Source: Saprospiraceae bacterium
GTDB lineage: Bacteria > Bacteroidota > Bacteroidia > Chitinophagales > Saprospiraceae
Direction of reading: 5' to 3'
Assembly: GCA_016722285.1 (NCBI GenBank)
Contig: JADKGI010000001.1
Span: 1,054,001 to 1,118,000 of the forward strand
Length of the DNA: 64,000 nt
Shown: positions 33,733 to 43,777 of the stretch, piece after piece
Layout: the number at the start of each line of letters is the position of its first letter
How positions within the stretch are numbered: position 1 is the first letter of the stretch
Translations under genes and position numbers: made by a program
The notes under the pieces: model-generated
The model's input: the letters and a program-made list of their open reading frames with translations, nothing else
Databases searched by the model: none
What the model was told of the DNA's origin: nothing

Positions 33733-33776
33733 GGGTGAAAATCAAGGGCTCCAGAATAGCACCTAAATAATTACAT
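33733..33776. repeat. Direct repeat, second copy
   Basis: Partner of 31646-31690. The whole gap 33474-33848 holds this copy, the rpsU terminator and otherwise nothing recognisable. Confidence 0.35.
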
Positions 33777-33795
33777 CATGTATATAAAACACAAA

Positions 33796-33823
33796 AAGGG
33801 TTAATCCGATTGGACAAACCCTT
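33796..33823 (-). terminator. Terminator of rpsU
   Basis: On the minus strand: AAGGGTT, a 14-base loop, AACCCTT and a T-rich tail, 25 bases after the rpsU stop. Confidence 0.65.
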
Positions 33824-33848
33824 CAATGATATATTTTGTATAATAAGA

Positions 33849-34043
33849 TTAATCGTTTTGCGAGCCGAACTTAACTTGTCTGTATGCAGCCGAAATGATT
33901 TCATTTCTTCTCACTACAGATGGCTTTATGAAGTGCTTTCTGCTTCTGAGTTCTTTTACTAATCCCACAGACTGAAATTTTCTCTTATATCTCTTCAGTG
34001 CTCTGTCGATTGATTCGTCGTCTTTGATATTTATTATCAGCAT
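33849..34043 (-). CDS. rpsU: 30S ribosomal protein S21
   Basis: This 64-residue basic protein has the S21 pattern ESIDRALKRYKRKFQSVGLVKELRSRKHF followed by KPSVVRRNEIISAAYRQVK. S21 assists 30S initiation at the anti-Shine-Dalgarno region. It stands alone, with its own -7 box (34082-34089) and terminator. In Bacteroidota S21 is thought to sequester the anti-Shine-Dalgarno, consistent with the poor ribosome-binding sites in this window. Confidence 0.93.
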   Translation of the reverse strand: MLIINIKDDESIDRALKRYKRKFQSVGLVKELRSRKHFIKPSVVRRNEIISAAYRQVKFGSQND

Positions 34044-34081
34044 AAAATAATTAAATTTTTATCTATTTTCTTTAAGGACTG

Positions 34082-34089
34082 CAAAAGTA
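34082..34089 (-). promoter_or_regulatory. -7 box of rpsU
   Basis: The minus strand reads TACTTTTG, a TAnnTTTG box about 40 bases before the start. No clear -33 box. Confidence 0.5.
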
Positions 34090-34119
34090 GGACTTTTTGG
34101 TGAATTAAAATATTTTTGA

Positions 34120-35841
34120 TTATATTTTTATCATCAATTTATTTTTTTCATTCATTTTAACCTTACATACCCGAATCCAATCATTTACCAAACGATTCAA
34201 AGTGCTCAATTTGACTGATCCTTTGCTCAGGACCAGATCATGAAATGCTTTGATGTCAAATTTATCACCCAATTCCTTTTCTGCCCGTTTGCGCAACTCT
34301 CTGATTTTAATTTCGCCGATTTTATAAGATACAGCCTGTCCAGGCCATCCGATATAACGATCTATTTCGGTATTGACCTCATGCATCGATAGTGCTGTAT
34401 TGGAAGCCATAAACTCTACAGCCTGTTCTCTGGTCCATCCTTTATAGTGCAGCCCTACATCCACCACAAGCCGACATGCGCGCCACATCTCATAGGTCAT
34501 CCTGCCGAAGTTTTCATATGGAGTCTCATACATTCCTGCTTCTATACCCAAAAATTCAGAATATAGCCCCCACCCTTCCCCAAAGGCGCTTATATACAGA
34601 TTTTCCCGGAACTTAGGAACATTCTTCAGTTCTCTGGAAAGCATAATCTGTAAATGATGCCCGGGTACGGCTTCGTGCAATGTCAAAGAAGGTAAAACAT
34701 AAATTGGTCTGCTCTCCAACTTGTATGTATTGACCCAATATGCCCCTGCCTTACCCTCTGAGTAAGAACCTTCAGAATACCTGCCTCCTGTATAATTGGG
34801 TGCTATGGCTGAAGGGACCGGTTCGATGGTGAAAGGCATTCGGGGCAGGATATTAAAATATTGAGGTAGCTTGCCCTCCATTCTCTTGGAAATCCATGCT
34901 GCCCGATTCAATAAATCCTGAGGAGTTTGCACATAAAACCTGGGATCTTTCCTGAGAAATGCAATAAATTCATCAAAACTTCCCTTAAAACCCACCTCAT
35001 CTATGACTTCGAGCATGTCTTTTTTGATTCTTGCTACTTCAGATTTACCTATTTCAAATACTTCGTCTGGTGACATAGTCAAAGTAGTGTAATACCTGAC
35101 TTTGTTTTCGTAATACTTTTTACCACCGACCAAATTACTGACACCTGCCTTAATTTTTGAAGCAGGAAGGTATTCGTCTTTCAAAAATTTCGAAAATGAT
35201 GTATAAGCAGGTATTATTTCACTTTTCAAAATAGTCTCTACCACCATCTTAAGACTATCATGGTTGCCACACGGTTGTGTAAAAATATTATCTTCATTTG
35301 CCAATGTAGTATAAGGTTGTATAAGGTCAATGCACCTCTGGGTTATAATATTCGGGGAAGTTTTGCCCTTCATTATTCCCTTCTGTAGTATTTTTTGATA
35401 AGCTGCAAGGTAACCAGGTAATCCCTGCAACTTCTTTATATATTTTTCCTGATCCTTTTTGGCTTTAGTAGAAGCATACTGGATAGTAAATACAATACCT
35501 GCCAGAAAACCCCCTTCAGAATTTAATGGAAGCAAATAGTTTTCAAATTCAATTTCGTTCAATTCATTTTCTATCTCAAGGATGAGCAACTCCTTATTGA
35601 TGTAATCATCCATTGACATTTGGCTGCTGTCGAGCTTTTCCAAGCCTGGTATCAAACTCTTATAAAGTACTTTTTTAGCATCTCTGATACTGTCGGTTTC
35701 TATAGCCCAATCGCCTTTTGATCTGGAACTCAGGGTGTCCTGAAATGCCTGATAAATCGAAATATAATTATCCACACTATCCGCCTTCCTGCAGGAAAGC
35801 AAAGCAATAGTGCATGTCAAAAGTAAAACATAATATCGCAT
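34120..35841 (-). CDS. DUF885 family lipoprotein, probable zinc peptidase
   Basis: This 573-residue protein has a lipoprotein signal (VLLLTCTIALLSC). The C-terminal half contains the zinc-binding LHEAVPGHHLQ (HExxxGHH) and a downstream GEGWGLYSE with the third metal ligand, as in DUF885 proteins related to M32 carboxypeptidases. Other family blocks are GGRYSEGSYSEGKAGAYWVNT and YIGWPGQAVSYKIG. It probably degrades peptides in the periplasm. The length is normal for the family. Confidence 0.85.
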   Translation of the reverse strand: MRYYVLLLTCTIALLSCRKADSVDNYISIYQAFQDTLSSRSKGDWAIETDSIRDAKKVLYKSLIPGLEKLDSSQMSMDDYINKELLILEIENELNEIEFENYLLPLNSEGGFLAGIVFTIQYASTKAKKDQEKYIKKLQGLPGYLAAYQKILQKGIMKGKTSPNIITQRCIDLIQPYTTLANEDNIFTQPCGNHDSLKMVVETILKSEIIPAYTSFSKFLKDEYLPASKIKAGVSNLVGGKKYYENKVRYYTTLTMSPDEVFEIGKSEVARIKKDMLEVIDEVGFKGSFDEFIAFLRKDPRFYVQTPQDLLNRAAWISKRMEGKLPQYFNILPRMPFTIEPVPSAIAPNYTGGRYSEGSYSEGKAGAYWVNTYKLESRPIYVLPSLTLHEAVPGHHLQIMLSRELKNVPKFRENLYISAFGEGWGLYSEFLGIEAGMYETPYENFGRMTYEMWRACRLVVDVGLHYKGWTREQAVEFMASNTALSMHEVNTEIDRYIGWPGQAVSYKIGEIKIRELRKRAEKELGDKFDIKAFHDLVLSKGSVKLSTLNRLVNDWIRVCKVKMNEKNKLMIKI

Positions 35842-35900
35842 CGTATTTCATTTTTAAATATCACTTAAATTTTGCATTTTTTGATTGAAATCGATCATAC

Positions 35901-37088
35901 TTAAACAATTTCATTATGAATTTGAATCAATGCCCGTCTTTTAAGAAACAAATATCCAGTAAGGACAACGGCAATACCTAAAAACGATGCCATTTCTTTA
36001 ACCAGTGCCTGCCTGGCAGAGAGAAATATTACATCATCGGGCATTTTTATTAATCTAATAAATTCTATGTGGTTTTGGACATAGAGTCCTGCTATAAACA
36101 TGCTTACTGCTCCGGCCAGCAATACGAAAGATATTATCTTGCCATCCCAATGAATGCTGTACAGCCTGCTATGAGCTAAAATCAAATATGAAATACTGCA
36201 TCCAAACCCCAAAATAAAAAGAGGAGTAAAGTCAAAGGTGTAAAAAAGGCCCGTACTGATCGTGATCAAGACTGCTAAAAAGAATATCCAGCCAGCATTT
36301 GAAAAAACTTTAATCAGATTTGATAGAAATGCCCTGAAAATAAAAACTACTATCAGAGAAACAGGAAAAGTAAGTCTGCTGATAATCCCCTGATGATCAT
36401 TTTGTAAAAGCAACGACCAAAATATAAACATCAATTCAAAAAGGCAAAAGGTCCCTGATAAGATGATGATAATTCCTCTTATTGGCAATGGATAAAGAGG
36501 TGATTTATTCTCCTGATCAGCATCATTTGAAATATGAAAAGATTTAAAATAAAGTAAGATCATAAAGACAATGATTGATCCTGACATGAGTACCATAGGT
36601 AACATATCTATATCGGCTGAGACCATCCCGGATGCTGCTGTAACCTTTTTAATGGACATGCCATATCCTAAAATACTAGTCAGGATGGCAATAACCGCTC
36701 CTAATAAAAACAATGGCAAGCTTTTATAAAATGATCCTGTAGTAAGATTTGCTTTTAGGTGTAACCCAAGTAAGAATCCATGTAAAAGAGAAGTGATAAG
36801 GCATGTAATAAAGACCATTGTTATATTCAGGTCTGATATAATAAAAGTTGCACTGATTAAAATCAGAGTAAAAAAAGCAGACAAAAATATAGACCATTTA
36901 GGCACACGAATATGTAAATAGGTAATTCCTGATATAACAATCAACATCAAAGATCCGCAAAAACCGACCATCACAAAATTAATGATGCCTCCACTCACTA
37001 ATTCAGGTAAAATAATACTAAACCAGCATGACAAATAAAAAGCCAGCAGAAAATTCTGACTGGCAAGTATCAATTTGTCTGTGTTCAT
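35901..37088 (-). CDS. Polytopic membrane protein of unknown function
   Basis: This 395-residue protein has about twelve hydrophobic segments spaced as in a transporter or NnrS-like protein (for example FLLAFYLSCWFSIILPELVSGG and GLFYTFDFTPLFILGFGCSISYLILA). No conserved ligand motif could be named. Charged residues fall mainly in the loops, such as HISNDADQENKSP. It lies between the DUF885 gene and the MFS pseudogene on the same strand and could belong to one transcript. Confidence 0.6.
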   Translation of the reverse strand: MNTDKLILASQNFLLAFYLSCWFSIILPELVSGGIINFVMVGFCGSLMLIVISGITYLHIRVPKWSIFLSAFFTLILISATFIISDLNITMVFITCLITSLLHGFLLGLHLKANLTTGSFYKSLPLFLLGAVIAILTSILGYGMSIKKVTAASGMVSADIDMLPMVLMSGSIIVFMILLYFKSFHISNDADQENKSPLYPLPIRGIIIILSGTFCLFELMFIFWSLLLQNDHQGIISRLTFPVSLIVVFIFRAFLSNLIKVFSNAGWIFFLAVLITISTGLFYTFDFTPLFILGFGCSISYLILAHSRLYSIHWDGKIISFVLLAGAVSMFIAGLYVQNHIEFIRLIKMPDDVIFLSARQALVKEMASFLGIAVVLTGYLFLKRRALIQIHNEIV

Positions 37089-37145
37089 TTCTTATGGCAA
37101 TAAGGTTAAATAGTCGTATTTAAATTTCTGTATTTGACAAAAATA

Positions 37146-38178
37146 TCAGGGGTGTAGTTTCTTTCGAAAAATAAATAAAGTCCCGAATATTAGAACAAGT
37201 ATGGCCGGAAATATGGCAATATTATCCAATGTTGCCTGGCCTGCTGCCAGTTCGGCGGCCTCCGCTGATAAGCCGCTTGCCAGTGCTGTACTTCGCTCAG
37301 TATCCAGCCATCCACCGATGATGGGTTGGAATATAGCCAGGCCCACCATCCCAACGCCACCGATAAGTGACATTCCGAACGCCCCGGTTTTGGGTAAGTA
37401 TTCAGCCACAAAAGATATCATAGTAGGCCAGAAATAACATACGCCAATGGCAAATAAGATAGCATACAGATACACGATACCGCCGGTTCCGGTACTTAAG
37501 AGTCCCTAATTCTGTAGTAGCTGTCAGTGCCATACATCCCAACATGAGCCAGTAAAGTGGAGAAGTGAAAATGGATTTTAAGTTATCCAGGGTACTCGAC
37601 TTACCTAGTTCATTGTCTGTTTTTGGAAATTTCTGACCAAAAAACAAGTAACCATATATGAGGAGCGGGATAAACATCACAGCGAGTTTGACTTGCCAGA
37701 CACCATGCATATTGGCTATCATGAGGGTAATGACCGATCCTATGGCAATGCGTCCCGGGAACCATACATGAAATTTATTCAGCATTTTGGCTTTTTGTTC
37801 AGGATACATATCAGCAATCATAGGGTTGTAGGCTGCTTCTACCATCCCGTTGCCAAAACTAATAAAAAAAGTACTGATAAAAAGTGGTAGAAAACTTCCT
37901 GAAAGGATAGAAAATGTGATCCCGATCAGGTGTGAAAAGAATGCAATATATCCTATATTTTTGGGACCAAAGTTATTGTAAATAGACCCTCCCAAAAGAG
38001 TTGCTATGGGAAATCCAAATGCACCCATAAAATTAATCCAGCCCAACTCTCTGTCATTCAACTGCATATCTTTTACCAGGTCATTCATTATGCCCGCTCT
38101 TATTCCAAATGCAAAAGCGGTTGTTATCAAAGCAAAACAACTGGCTATAAAAAGTCTGTTTCTGTTTATCTGTTCCAT
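37146..38178 (-). pseudogene. MFS transporter with an internal deletion and frameshift
   Basis: The N-terminal piece (38178-37402) is clear MFS sequence (ITTAFAFGIRAGIMNDLV, FPIATLLGGSIYNNFGPK, GNGMVEAAYNPMIADMYP). After TATTELGTL it continues out of frame. The C-terminal piece (37475-37146: LYAILFAIGVCYFWPTMISF, LPKTGAFGMSLIGGVGM) follows in another frame. The joined length is about 345 residues against the usual 420 or so, and the helices after TTELGT are missing. I infer an internal loss of roughly 80-100 codons plus a frame change, so the protein should be inactive. Substrate class unknown. Confidence 0.72.
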
Positions 38179-38289
38179 AAATCTAAGATGTTGATTTTTA
38201 TGACTTAATTTGATAATGAATGTTTGAACTTAACACTACAATGATAATATATTTTATATCCCTTTTATGTAAATGCAAATGTACTTTCT

Positions 38290-41200
38290 CTATTTCAGCT
38301 CTTTTATTTTCAGATTTCTGAACCAAACTTTATTACCATGGTCCTGCAATGAAAGGTGCCCGGATTTCGCTTTGCCAAAATCGGGCATATTCTTAAATTT
38401 GCTTTGGGCTACCATCTTAAGCCAGCTATCATCATGCATGGTAAAGCTCACGACATTGATACCGTTCAGCCAGAATTCTACTTTTCCGTGATCACTTTTA
38501 ATTCGTGCTTCATTCCACTCACCAGCCGGCTTTACTGTCGAATATTTACATTCGATCATATCATACAGGTCTCCTGCCCTGTGGGTCACAAATCTGCTGT
38601 CCGGATGGCAGGTATTGTCCAGTACCTGCATTTCCGGGCCCGTGTGCCATACATAGTCATATTTATCGCTTTCTACCACATTGAATATCAAACCACTATT
38701 GCCACAATTGCTTATCTTCCAATCATACTGAAAGTCGAAGTTTTCATATGATTTTTCAGTAACAATATCACCTCCGTCCTGTGCCTGCCAATCACCATTT
38801 TTATTTGGTCTGGCATCCAGATGAATTGCCTGATCATCGATTACCCAACTTTTTCCTAGCGTTTTTTTACGGAAATTATGCCATCCATTCAAGGATTTAC
38901 CATCAAAAAGCAGTTGCCATCCGGCTTTAATTTCCCCATCAGTCAGGGTGTTATTTGCAAAATTGTAAGGAGGCTTTGTTGCAACACCTGGATTATTAAC
39001 AGGCACCTGATTCATAGTGTACCATGCTTCCGTTGACCAGATCGATCTGCCTGCTTCGCTTATAAAATGTTTTTTCAATCGTATGTAAATCATATGATTA
39101 TCCTTATTACCATCAAAAGCCAGAAATACCTTTTTACGGTCGTCAGAGACAGTTGCTGATTTCACTGTTAGGGATTTTTCATCTATTTTTGGTCCTCCGT
39201 AATCAGAGGTAGGTTTGTAATACCATTGCTTTACTTCGTAATCATCAGGATTCCATCCATCACCGTCCCTAAGAGACTCAGTAAATTCTATCTCCATACC
39301 GTTTGATTTAGCTCTAACTGCCAGCATCTCAAAAGCAGGCTTACTATTATATACCAATCTCTGAAGGCCATAGTGCAATTTTCCGCTTTGACCCCAGTTG
39401 CCCGGATTACCTATTTCTCCAACATATAAAGCTCCGTCCGGACCCCAATGAATTCGGTTGACTCCTGCTTCCAGTCCCTGAATAAATCTGAAAACACATC
39501 CTTGCAGTTGGCCGTTTATTTCTTCAACAAAGACCCTTTTGATGCCCCCGTGGGTGACTTCACCATGGATCATTTGTCCTTTATACGGTCCTAAGTCTAT
39601 GGAAAGAGGGGTGCTGGGTGAATTACCGATCTCATCCTGTGGCAACCACACCACCGGCAAATCTTCCTTTTTATCCTTTGTACCTTCCGGGTCCACGGAT
39701 CTCGAGCCGTACCATGCCCCTTCTCTCACATGTACTATCTTGGATGCGGGTAACCAGTCACCTTGATTGTCAGCTACAAAAATATTACCCTTGTATCCTA
39801 TCCCGATCCCATTTGGCGTACGAAGTCCCGATGCTACAAATGTCAGCTCACCGGTATTCTTATTTACTTTTATAACTTTGCCTCTGTCCTGTATCTGAGG
39901 GTTTGCACTTGCACCTCCCGGATTGATAGCTGTAGCTAAGGTAGCATAAAAATATCCGTCCTTATATGCCAGCCCAAACCCAAATTCGTGAAAATTGGAA
40001 GATACTTTCCAATCGTAGCATAAGGTCTGATATTCATCTATTATATCATCTCCATTATTATCAATCAGCCGGGTCATCTCTTGCTTTTGCATGACATAAA
40101 TCGTATCATTTACTACTTTCAATCCCAATGGTTCAGCCAACCCGAAACCTATGCGCTTAACAGTCATTTTGGTACTGTCACCAGTCTGCACATTATCAAT
40201 AATGTAAACCGACCCAGCTGCATCCCAGGTACTGATTACCATTCTGCCATCAGATAGAAAATCGATTCCTCCAACCATCGGCTTAAAATTATTAGGACGG
40301 GCTTGAAAAAGATCAAATGACGGGTGCACATCCTGTAGCGGATACTGATCGCCGGGTATCTTTGATATATTTGCCATAGGCAGATTAAACCCTTTCAGTG
40401 TATTTTGCTGTTCGTTACTATGAAATAAATTAAAAATGGGTATTGCCTTCAAATCCTTTTCGCCCGGTTTCTTCCAGTTGAAAGATAAATAACTGCCACC
40501 ACCCCCTTGAAAATATTCAAGCCTTAATGGATAATATCCTTTTTTCATTTCTATAGTTGCATCCACATATTCAGCACCATGAAGTCCATCATTATCAATC
40601 ACAAGTATGCCACCGATATATAGTTTGGACCCATCATCGCTCCACAAATGAAATGTATAGGTTCCGGCAGTATCTATTTTCAGGTATCCGGATCCTGTAA
40701 GGGCAAAGTTGTCTTGTAGATCCTTAAAATCATTTCCTGATATGTTATCAAACTTCTGTAAAACGCCAGCCTGCTTAGGACGTGTACTTGCCGGGAAGGA
40801 TGGCACCTGTTTTGTGTTGGCGGGTGTGTCATACACTTTGACTAAAATACCGGCCAGAAGGTCCTTATCTTTCACAGAGGTATCGGGGACCATGGTAAGG
40901 ATAGTTGCTTCTTTTTCATTTGCAACCTGATCATCACTATCTTTATCTAATGACATGATAAAGGCCACCATTTCTTTAATGACCTCTTCGCCAAGATCAG
41001 CATGTGGTGTCATGGCTTGTTGGCCCCAAACTCCGGATCCGCCTTTTTGAACTTTTGAACTCAACACCGTAATATTCTCAGGTGTATTTTTATATTTCTG
41101 AGCAATAGAAGTGTATGCCGGGCCTATAGTTTGTAGTGTTTTATTATGGCAAGTCTTACAATCGCTTTTTGCTATCAATTTCAATCCTTCAGGCAATTCA

Positions 41201-41979
41201 CCGGACGGCTCATCGCTCTTTTCCATATCAATTCCGCCCGCTAAATTTTTGTTTTCAATGGTTGGAGTATTTATAAATGTAATAAAATATTTTGTATTTT
41301 TATTTCTGTTGAGCAGTAGAGTTGCATCAATATTTATGCTGTTTATCTCATTTTCTTTAACTTCTTCTTTTGCTATGACTGTCAACTCTCCATCAGTGTC
41401 AATATTACTTTCTACGACAACGGAACTTATATTAGTCTTTAAACCAACTTTCATCCCATTGGGTACATTTTCAGTTACATAGGTTCTTTCCAATACCGGA
41501 GAACCAGATGCAGTTTTTGATGTTTCTACTTCTTCATATATCAATATCGGTTGAGACATGCTATCCGCTGTAAGACTATACATTAATTGTGCCTTACCAT
41601 CTACAAACCTGTGCCCTCTGTACTTAAAGACCGTGGAGACCGTATCTTTTCCGGATAGCAAAAACCAGGGATTTTTATATTTATTTTCGATGTAGCTGTT
41701 TCCAATAGATATTGGCTGAGGGCCGTGTGCTGTCGTATATACTGCACCATCAAAATATACACTTCCTTTCCATGCTTTATACATCGCTCCTGTCTCTGCA
41801 TGGTAGGATACCCACATATCATCCGAAAGGGCGAGTGTAACCATCCGTGGATTTCGGTCAAGAACAGACCGGAATACCCAATGCCCAATAGGTCGCACTT
41901 TATCTAGTCCGCTTTTATTAATGCAGCCAAATGACATAAAGATAAGGGATAGGAGAAGCAGATTTTTAAAAACGTACAT
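38290..41979 (-). CDS. Multidomain lipoprotein: cytochrome c, PA14, sugar-dehydrogenase-type propeller, DUF1080
   Basis: This is a 1229-residue exported protein with lipobox SFGC. In order: a beta-rich N-terminal region (25-255); a c-type cytochrome (about 265-355; haem motif CKTCH and Met ligand region QQAMTPHADLG); a PA14 domain (about 370-520; YTFHLWSDDGSKLYIGG); a PQQ-type glucose/sorbosone dehydrogenase-like propeller (about 550-1010; GLRTPNGIGIGYKGNIFVADN); and a C-terminal DUF1080 glycan-hydrolase-like domain (about 1040-1229; WQLLFDGKSLNGWHNF). This suggests oxidation and cleavage of a polysaccharide at the cell surface. All domains read as intact. Confidence 0.82.
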   Translation of the reverse strand: MYVFKNLLLLSLIFMSFGCINKSGLDKVRPIGHWVFRSVLDRNPRMVTLALSDDMWVSYHAETGAMYKAWKGSVYFDGAVYTTAHGPQPISIGNSYIENKYKNPWFLLSGKDTVSTVFKYRGHRFVDGKAQLMYSLTADSMSQPILIYEEVETSKTASGSPVLERTYVTENVPNGMKVGLKTNISSVVVESNIDTDGELTVIAKEEVKENEINSINIDATLLLNRNKNTKYFITFINTPTIENKNLAGGIDMEKSDEPSGELPEGLKLIAKSDCKTCHNKTLQTIGPAYTSIAQKYKNTPENITVLSSKVQKGGSGVWGQQAMTPHADLGEEVIKEMVAFIMSLDKDSDDQVANEKEATILTMVPDTSVKDKDLLAGILVKVYDTPANTKQVPSFPASTRPKQAGVLQKFDNISGNDFKDLQDNFALTGSGYLKIDTAGTYTFHLWSDDGSKLYIGGILVIDNDGLHGAEYVDATIEMKKGYYPLRLEYFQGGGGSYLSFNWKKPGEKDLKAIPIFNLFHSNEQQNTLKGFNLPMANISKIPGDQYPLQDVHPSFDLFQARPNNFKPMVGGIDFLSDGRMVISTWDAAGSVYIIDNVQTGDSTKMTVKRIGFGLAEPLGLKVVNDTIYVMQKQEMTRLIDNNGDDIIDEYQTLCYDWKVSSNFHEFGFGLAYKDGYFYATLATAINPGGASANPQIQDRGKVIKVNKNTGELTFVASGLRTPNGIGIGYKGNIFVADNQGDWLPASKIVHVREGAWYGSRSVDPEGTKDKKEDLPVVWLPQDEIGNSPSTPLSIDLGPYKGQMIHGEVTHGGIKRVFVEEINGQLQGCVFRFIQGLEAGVNRIHWGPDGALYVGEIGNPGNWGQSGKLHYGLQRLVYNSKPAFEMLAVRAKSNGMEIEFTESLRDGDGWNPDDYEVKQWYYKPTSDYGGPKIDEKSLTVKSATVSDDRKKVFLAFDGNKDNHMIYIRLKKHFISEAGRSIWSTEAWYTMNQVPVNNPGVATKPPYNFANNTLTDGEIKAGWQLLFDGKSLNGWHNFRKKTLGKSWVIDDQAIHLDARPNKNGDWQAQDGGDIVTEKSYENFDFQYDWKISNCGNSGLIFNVVESDKYDYVWHTGPEMQVLDNTCHPDSRFVTHRAGDLYDMIECKYSTVKPAGEWNEARIKSDHGKVEFWLNGINVVSFTMHDDSWLKMVAQSKFKNMPDFGKAKSGHLSLQDHGNKVWFRNLKIKELK

Positions 41980-42157
41980 TTTGTGGTTAATTTTTGATTT
42001 TTAAAATTTGGGCCTAAAGTATAAATAGATTTTAAAAAAGTACTTAAAATAAAGGAAATGTTTTATTATGTTGACGATTGAATATCTTATATTTGATAAA
42101 ACAGCTCAATAATAGAATGTTGTAAATAAAATAATGACATTTGCGTTTTAATAAGAA

Positions 42158-43771
42158 ATGACTATGGATAAGAAGGGTATAGAAGTGCTTAAAGATAAAA
42201 GAATAAGTAAATCAACCGCTTTTAATGCTGATGAAAAAGAAAAACTTGGTCTTCGGGGATTGCTTCCATATGCTATATCTTCACAGGACAAACAAAAACA
42301 AAGGGTCATAGAGAATATCAGGAGAAAAGAGTCCAGTATTGAAAAGTATATTTTTTTATCGGCTCTTCAGGATAGAAATGAACGACTGTATTATAAAACC
42401 ATTATGGACTATATTCCCGAATTGCTGCCGATCATTTACACACCTACTGTTGGTGAGGTCTGTCAGCAGTTTTCACATATATACAGGATCGATAAAGGCT
42501 TTTATATCACACCGGAAGATAAGGGGGATATCGCACTACTTTTAGATAACTGGCCGGAACAAGATGTCAGAGTCATCGTGGTGACAGACGGGTCCAGGAT
42601 ACTCGGTTTAGGAGATTTGGGATGTAATGGCATGGGGATACCCATCGGTAAGTTGTCTTTATATACAGCAGGAGGCGGGATAAAGCCTGAGTATTGTCTG
42701 CCAGTGATGCTCGATATGGGTACGGATAATGAAAATTTACTTGAAGAAATCATGTATCTCGGATATCCGCACAAAAGATTGAAGGGGGATGAATATGATG
42801 AACTGATAGAAGAATTTATCACTTCAGTACAGGAAAAATTTCCGAAAGCATTGATTCAGTTTGAAGACTTCCTTACTCCAAATGCATATAAGATACTTAA
42901 TAAATATCAGGGCCGGGTGTTGTGTTTTAATGATGATATTCAGGGTACAGCAGCGGTAGCCCTTGCTGGAGTATATAGCGCTCTCAGGATAACGAAGCAG
43001 GTTTTTACTGATCAGAAGATCATGTTTCTGGGAGCCGGCAGTGCGGCTACTGGTATTGCAGATCTCATGGTAAAAGCTCTCTTAAAAGAAGGTTTAAGTG
43101 AATCCGAAGCACTGCTTAAGCTGTGGTTTGTCGATATTCAAGGTCTTGTCGTCAAAACGAGTACTGAACTGATGCCCCATAATAAGCCATATGCCCATGA
43201 TCACGAACCAATGGGTTTTATAGACGCTATCAAAGACATTCGTCCGACAATTCTGATAGGGGCATCAGGAGCTAAAGGCGTATTTAATGCCGAAGTCATT
43301 CAATTAATGTCGTCCATAAATGAGAGACCTGTAATTTTTGCTCTTTCAAACCCAACTTCCAATGCTGAATGTACTGCTGAGGAAGCATATACATTGAGTA
43401 AAGGAAAGGCAGTTTTTGCAAGTGGCAGTCCTTTTGATCCGGTCACTCTTGATGGAAAAACTTATGTGCCAGGACAAGGCAACAACGTATATATTTTCCC
43501 CGGAGTCGGACTTGGTGCCATTGCGGTGGAAGCTTTACAGCTACCGGATAGCGCATTTATGATAGCAGCTACCGAATTGGCGCGACAGATACATCAATCT
43601 GATCTTGATCAGGGTACAGTTTACCCCCGACTGACAAATCTGCGAACTATATCATTTGAAATAGCGGTCTCCGTTGCCAATCATCTTTATGAATTGGGAC
43701 TTACCAGGCTCGAGAAGCCAAAGAATCTGAGGACTTATATCAAGAATATGATGTATGATCCAACTTATTAA
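42158..43771 (+). CDS. maeA: NAD-dependent malic enzyme
   Basis: This 537-residue enzyme oxidatively decarboxylates malate to pyruvate. Signatures: YTPTVGEVCQQFSHI, the catalytic Lys/metal region DGSRILGLGDLGCNGMGIPIGK, FEDFLTPNA, FNDDIQGTAAVALAG and the nucleotide-binding FLGAGSAATGIADLM. The length and motifs fit the NAD-dependent (SfcA/MaeA) group rather than the shorter NADP type; cofactor preference was not proven. It is convergent with pyrH with a six-base gap, so a bidirectional overlap of transcripts is likely. Confidence 0.9.
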   Translation: MTMDKKGIEVLKDKRISKSTAFNADEKEKLGLRGLLPYAISSQDKQKQRVIENIRRKESSIEKYIFLSALQDRNERLYYKTIMDYIPELLPIIYTPTVGEVCQQFSHIYRIDKGFYITPEDKGDIALLLDNWPEQDVRVIVVTDGSRILGLGDLGCNGMGIPIGKLSLYTAGGGIKPEYCLPVMLDMGTDNENLLEEIMYLGYPHKRLKGDEYDELIEEFITSVQEKFPKALIQFEDFLTPNAYKILNKYQGRVLCFNDDIQGTAAVALAGVYSALRITKQVFTDQKIMFLGAGSAATGIADLMVKALLKEGLSESEALLKLWFVDIQGLVVKTSTELMPHNKPYAHDHEPMGFIDAIKDIRPTILIGASGAKGVFNAEVIQLMSSINERPVIFALSNPTSNAECTAEEAYTLSKGKAVFASGSPFDPVTLDGKTYVPGQGNNVYIFPGVGLGAIAVEALQLPDSAFMIAATELARQIHQSDLDQGTVYPRLTNLRTISFEIAVSVANHLYELGLTRLEKPKNLRTYIKNMMYDPTY

Positions 43772-43777
43772 AAAGAC

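Noticed and set aside
35901..37088. Firm NnrS assignment for the polytopic protein
   Set aside because: The number of helices fits but no diagnostic motif could be recognised, so it is left as unknown.
41111..41482. 123-residue frame on the plus strand inside the large cytochrome gene
   Set aside because: Antisense shadow of a well-supported gene; low complexity and no signal.
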